Part shown: positions 7,120-7,988 of the stretch, piece after piece
How the letters are laid out: every line of letters starts with the position of its first letter
How positions within the stretch are numbered: the first letter of the stretch is position 1
Assembly: GCA_026398285.1 (NCBI GenBank)
Contig: JAPLTI010000078.1
Span: forward strand, 1-7,988
Direction: 5' to 3'
From: Verrucomicrobiota bacterium
Lineage (GTDB): Bacteria > Verrucomicrobiota > Verrucomicrobiia > Chthoniobacterales > Terrimicrobiaceae
Length of the DNA: 7,988 bases
Notes under the pieces: model-generated
What the model saw: the letters and a program-made list of their open reading frames with translations, nothing else
Told to the model about the DNA's origin: nothing
Database searches by the model: none
Position numbers and translations under genes: made by a program

Positions 7120-7842
7120 ATGATGAAACCAACAGTCGGCACTTTTCTTTCCATCGGCTCACCCGTCATCGTGGAACTCGCATCTTTGTCAGGCTTCGAC
7201 TGGGTGCTGATCGATCTGGAGCACGGCAGTGGATCGGAATCCGCCATGCCGGATCAACTGCGGGCGCTGCGTGGCAGCAAAACGCAAGGCATCGTGCGCG
7301 TCGGAGCGCCGCATCCAGACCTCATCGCCCGTGTGCTCGATTGGGGCGCGCATGGGATCATGGTTCCGCATGTGAACTCGTCTGCCGAGGCGGAACAGAT
7401 TGTTCAGGCCGCACATTACTCACCGCGCGGCCGTCGCGGTTTCTCGCGCACAGTGCGCGCACATGACTACGGCCTGCGTTCGCCTGAGCAATCGCCCGCG
7501 CCGCTGATCATGCCCCAGATTGAGACCATCGAAGGAGTCAACCATGCCGCCGAGATCGCGCAAACCGAGGGTGTCGATGTGCTTTTTGTCGGCCCTGCGG
7601 ATCTTCAACACGAACTCAGCCACCGCAGCGCGGCGGCTCCCGGCGATTTCGCAGAATGCCTGAATATCGTTGTCGCCGCCGCCAAAGGTGCAGGCAAAGA
7701 GGCGGGCATCCTCGTTCGCGATCCCGCAGACTTGCCGCATTATCTCGAGCTTGGTTTTACCCGAATCGCCATCGACTCCGACCTCTCGATCCTGCGTAAA
7801 AGCTGGCAACAAACACTCTCCATTTTACGAAGCAAGCCATGA
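7120..7842 (+). CDS. HpcH/HpaI-family class II aldolase
   Basis: This 240-residue cytoplasmic enzyme is a metal-dependent pyruvate aldolase that reversibly splits a 2-keto-3-deoxy (or 4-hydroxy-2-oxo) acid into pyruvate and an aldehyde. The family motifs are all present: GFDWVLIDLEHG with the catalytic His H35, the substrate-binding R60 in GIVRVG, GAHGIMVPHV, YSPRGRRGFS, PQIETIEGV with metal ligand E135, and VDVLFVGPADL with metal ligand D161. The length is close to the 250-265 typical of GarL and RhmA-type enzymes. ATG 7120 directly follows the kinase TAA; ATG 7123 is a possible alternative. The final TGA overlaps another ATG (ATGA at 7839-7842). Relatives act on 2-keto-3-deoxy-glucarate, -rhamnonate or aromatic breakdown products. 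The sugar-operon context favours a deoxy-sugar acid, but no gene for the dehydrogenase or dehydratase that would make it is in view. Confidence 0.88.
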   Translation: MMKPTVGTFLSIGSPVIVELASLSGFDWVLIDLEHGSGSESAMPDQLRALRGSKTQGIVRVGAPHPDLIARVLDWGAHGIMVPHVNSSAEAEQIVQAAHYSPRGRRGFSRTVRAHDYGLRSPEQSPAPLIMPQIETIEGVNHAAEIAQTEGVDVLFVGPADLQHELSHRSAAAPGDFAECLNIVVAAAKGAGKEAGILVRDPADLPHYLELGFTRIAIDSDLSILRKSWQQTLSILRSKP

Positions 7843-7988
7843 ATAATACCACATGTGAATCATCACCCCCCCGTCGATCTGGCCCTAGTGCCACCGCTAC
7901 AGCATCGGCGCCATGCTCTTGGACCTCGAGGATCCGACCCGCATCATTGGCCTCACCCACAGCGCCATTCTCTCTCCCACCGAGCCGT
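7839..7988 (+). CDS. start of a further operon gene, cut or chimeric at the right edge
   Basis: An ATG overlaps the aldolase stop as ATGA, a common coupling arrangement, and its frame stays open to the last base. Only the first 17 or so codons (MNNTTCESSPPRRSGPS) are unique sequence. From 7890 the DNA is an exact copy of part of the GH130 gene but is read here in a different frame, giving a low-complexity Ala/Ser/Pro-rich translation that resembles no protein. The true product downstream of the junction is therefore unknown, and the downstream part is probably not the natural continuation of this gene. A run of seven C at 7866-7872 could also hide a frame error. Confidence 0.3.
   Translation, partial: MNNTTCESSPPRRSGPSATATASAPCSWTSRIRPASLASPTAPFSLPPSR
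7890..7988 (+). repeat. 99-bp direct repeat, copy 2 (window edge)
   Basis: This is an exact copy of 5769-5867, displaced by 2,121 bases and ending at the last base of the window. In the GH130 reading frame a TAG at 7886-7888 stands one codon ahead of the copied codons, so GH130 cannot be read into it from upstream. The copy may continue past the window, or the match may mark an assembly-graph end. Confidence 0.97.

Overview
The window reads as part of a carbohydrate-utilisation locus from a bacterium of the Planctomycetota-Verrucomicrobiota-Lentisphaerota (PVC) group, most likely a verrucomicrobial lineage. This taxonomic placement is inference. It rests on GC-rich coding sequence, weak or absent Shine-Dalgarno sites, tandem DUF4091 (GH123-related) proteins, and a prepilin-like protein embedded among sugar genes, which is a habit of that group. 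All recognisable genes are on the + strand. The odd length and the repeat at the right edge suggest the window may be a whole metagenomic contig rather than a cut from a chromosome.

Layout. Bases 1-267 are the 3' end of a DUF4091 gene cut by the left edge. 275-2116 is a second, complete, secreted DUF4091 protein. 2117-2533 is a poorer, more AT-rich stretch holding what looks like the 3' remnant of a carbohydrate-binding-module gene (2156-2503), with a short signal-peptide-like ORF in another frame just upstream. 2534-3190 encodes a prepilin-like protein. 3191-3296 is a very AT-rich gap (22 G/C in 106 bases), the best candidate for a promoter. 3297-5210 encodes a large MFS sugar transporter with a C-terminal membrane extension. 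It is followed by a tightly packed run: GH130 glycoside phosphorylase-like protein (5222-6034), APH-fold kinase (6034-7119), HpcH/HpaI aldolase (7120-7842), and the ATGA-coupled start of one more gene (from 7839).

How the genes could work together (inference): secreted DUF4091 enzymes trim a glycan outside the cytoplasm. The MFS protein imports the released sugar or oligosaccharide. The GH130 protein, kinase and aldolase then process it in the cytoplasm, with the spacing and overlaps implying translation from one message. The substrate cannot be read from the sequence.

The most unusual points are structural. The last 99 bases (7890-7988) exactly repeat 5769-5867 inside the GH130 gene, in a context where GH130 cannot be translated. 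The GH130 gene itself appears to lack, in frame, the segment that normally carries the catalytic aspartate. The carbohydrate-binding fragment at 2156-2503 has no N-terminal half. These may be real gene decay or duplication, or may be assembly faults, and should be resolved before any new biology is claimed. No RNA genes, CRISPR arrays, insertion sequences or convincing intrinsic terminators were seen.
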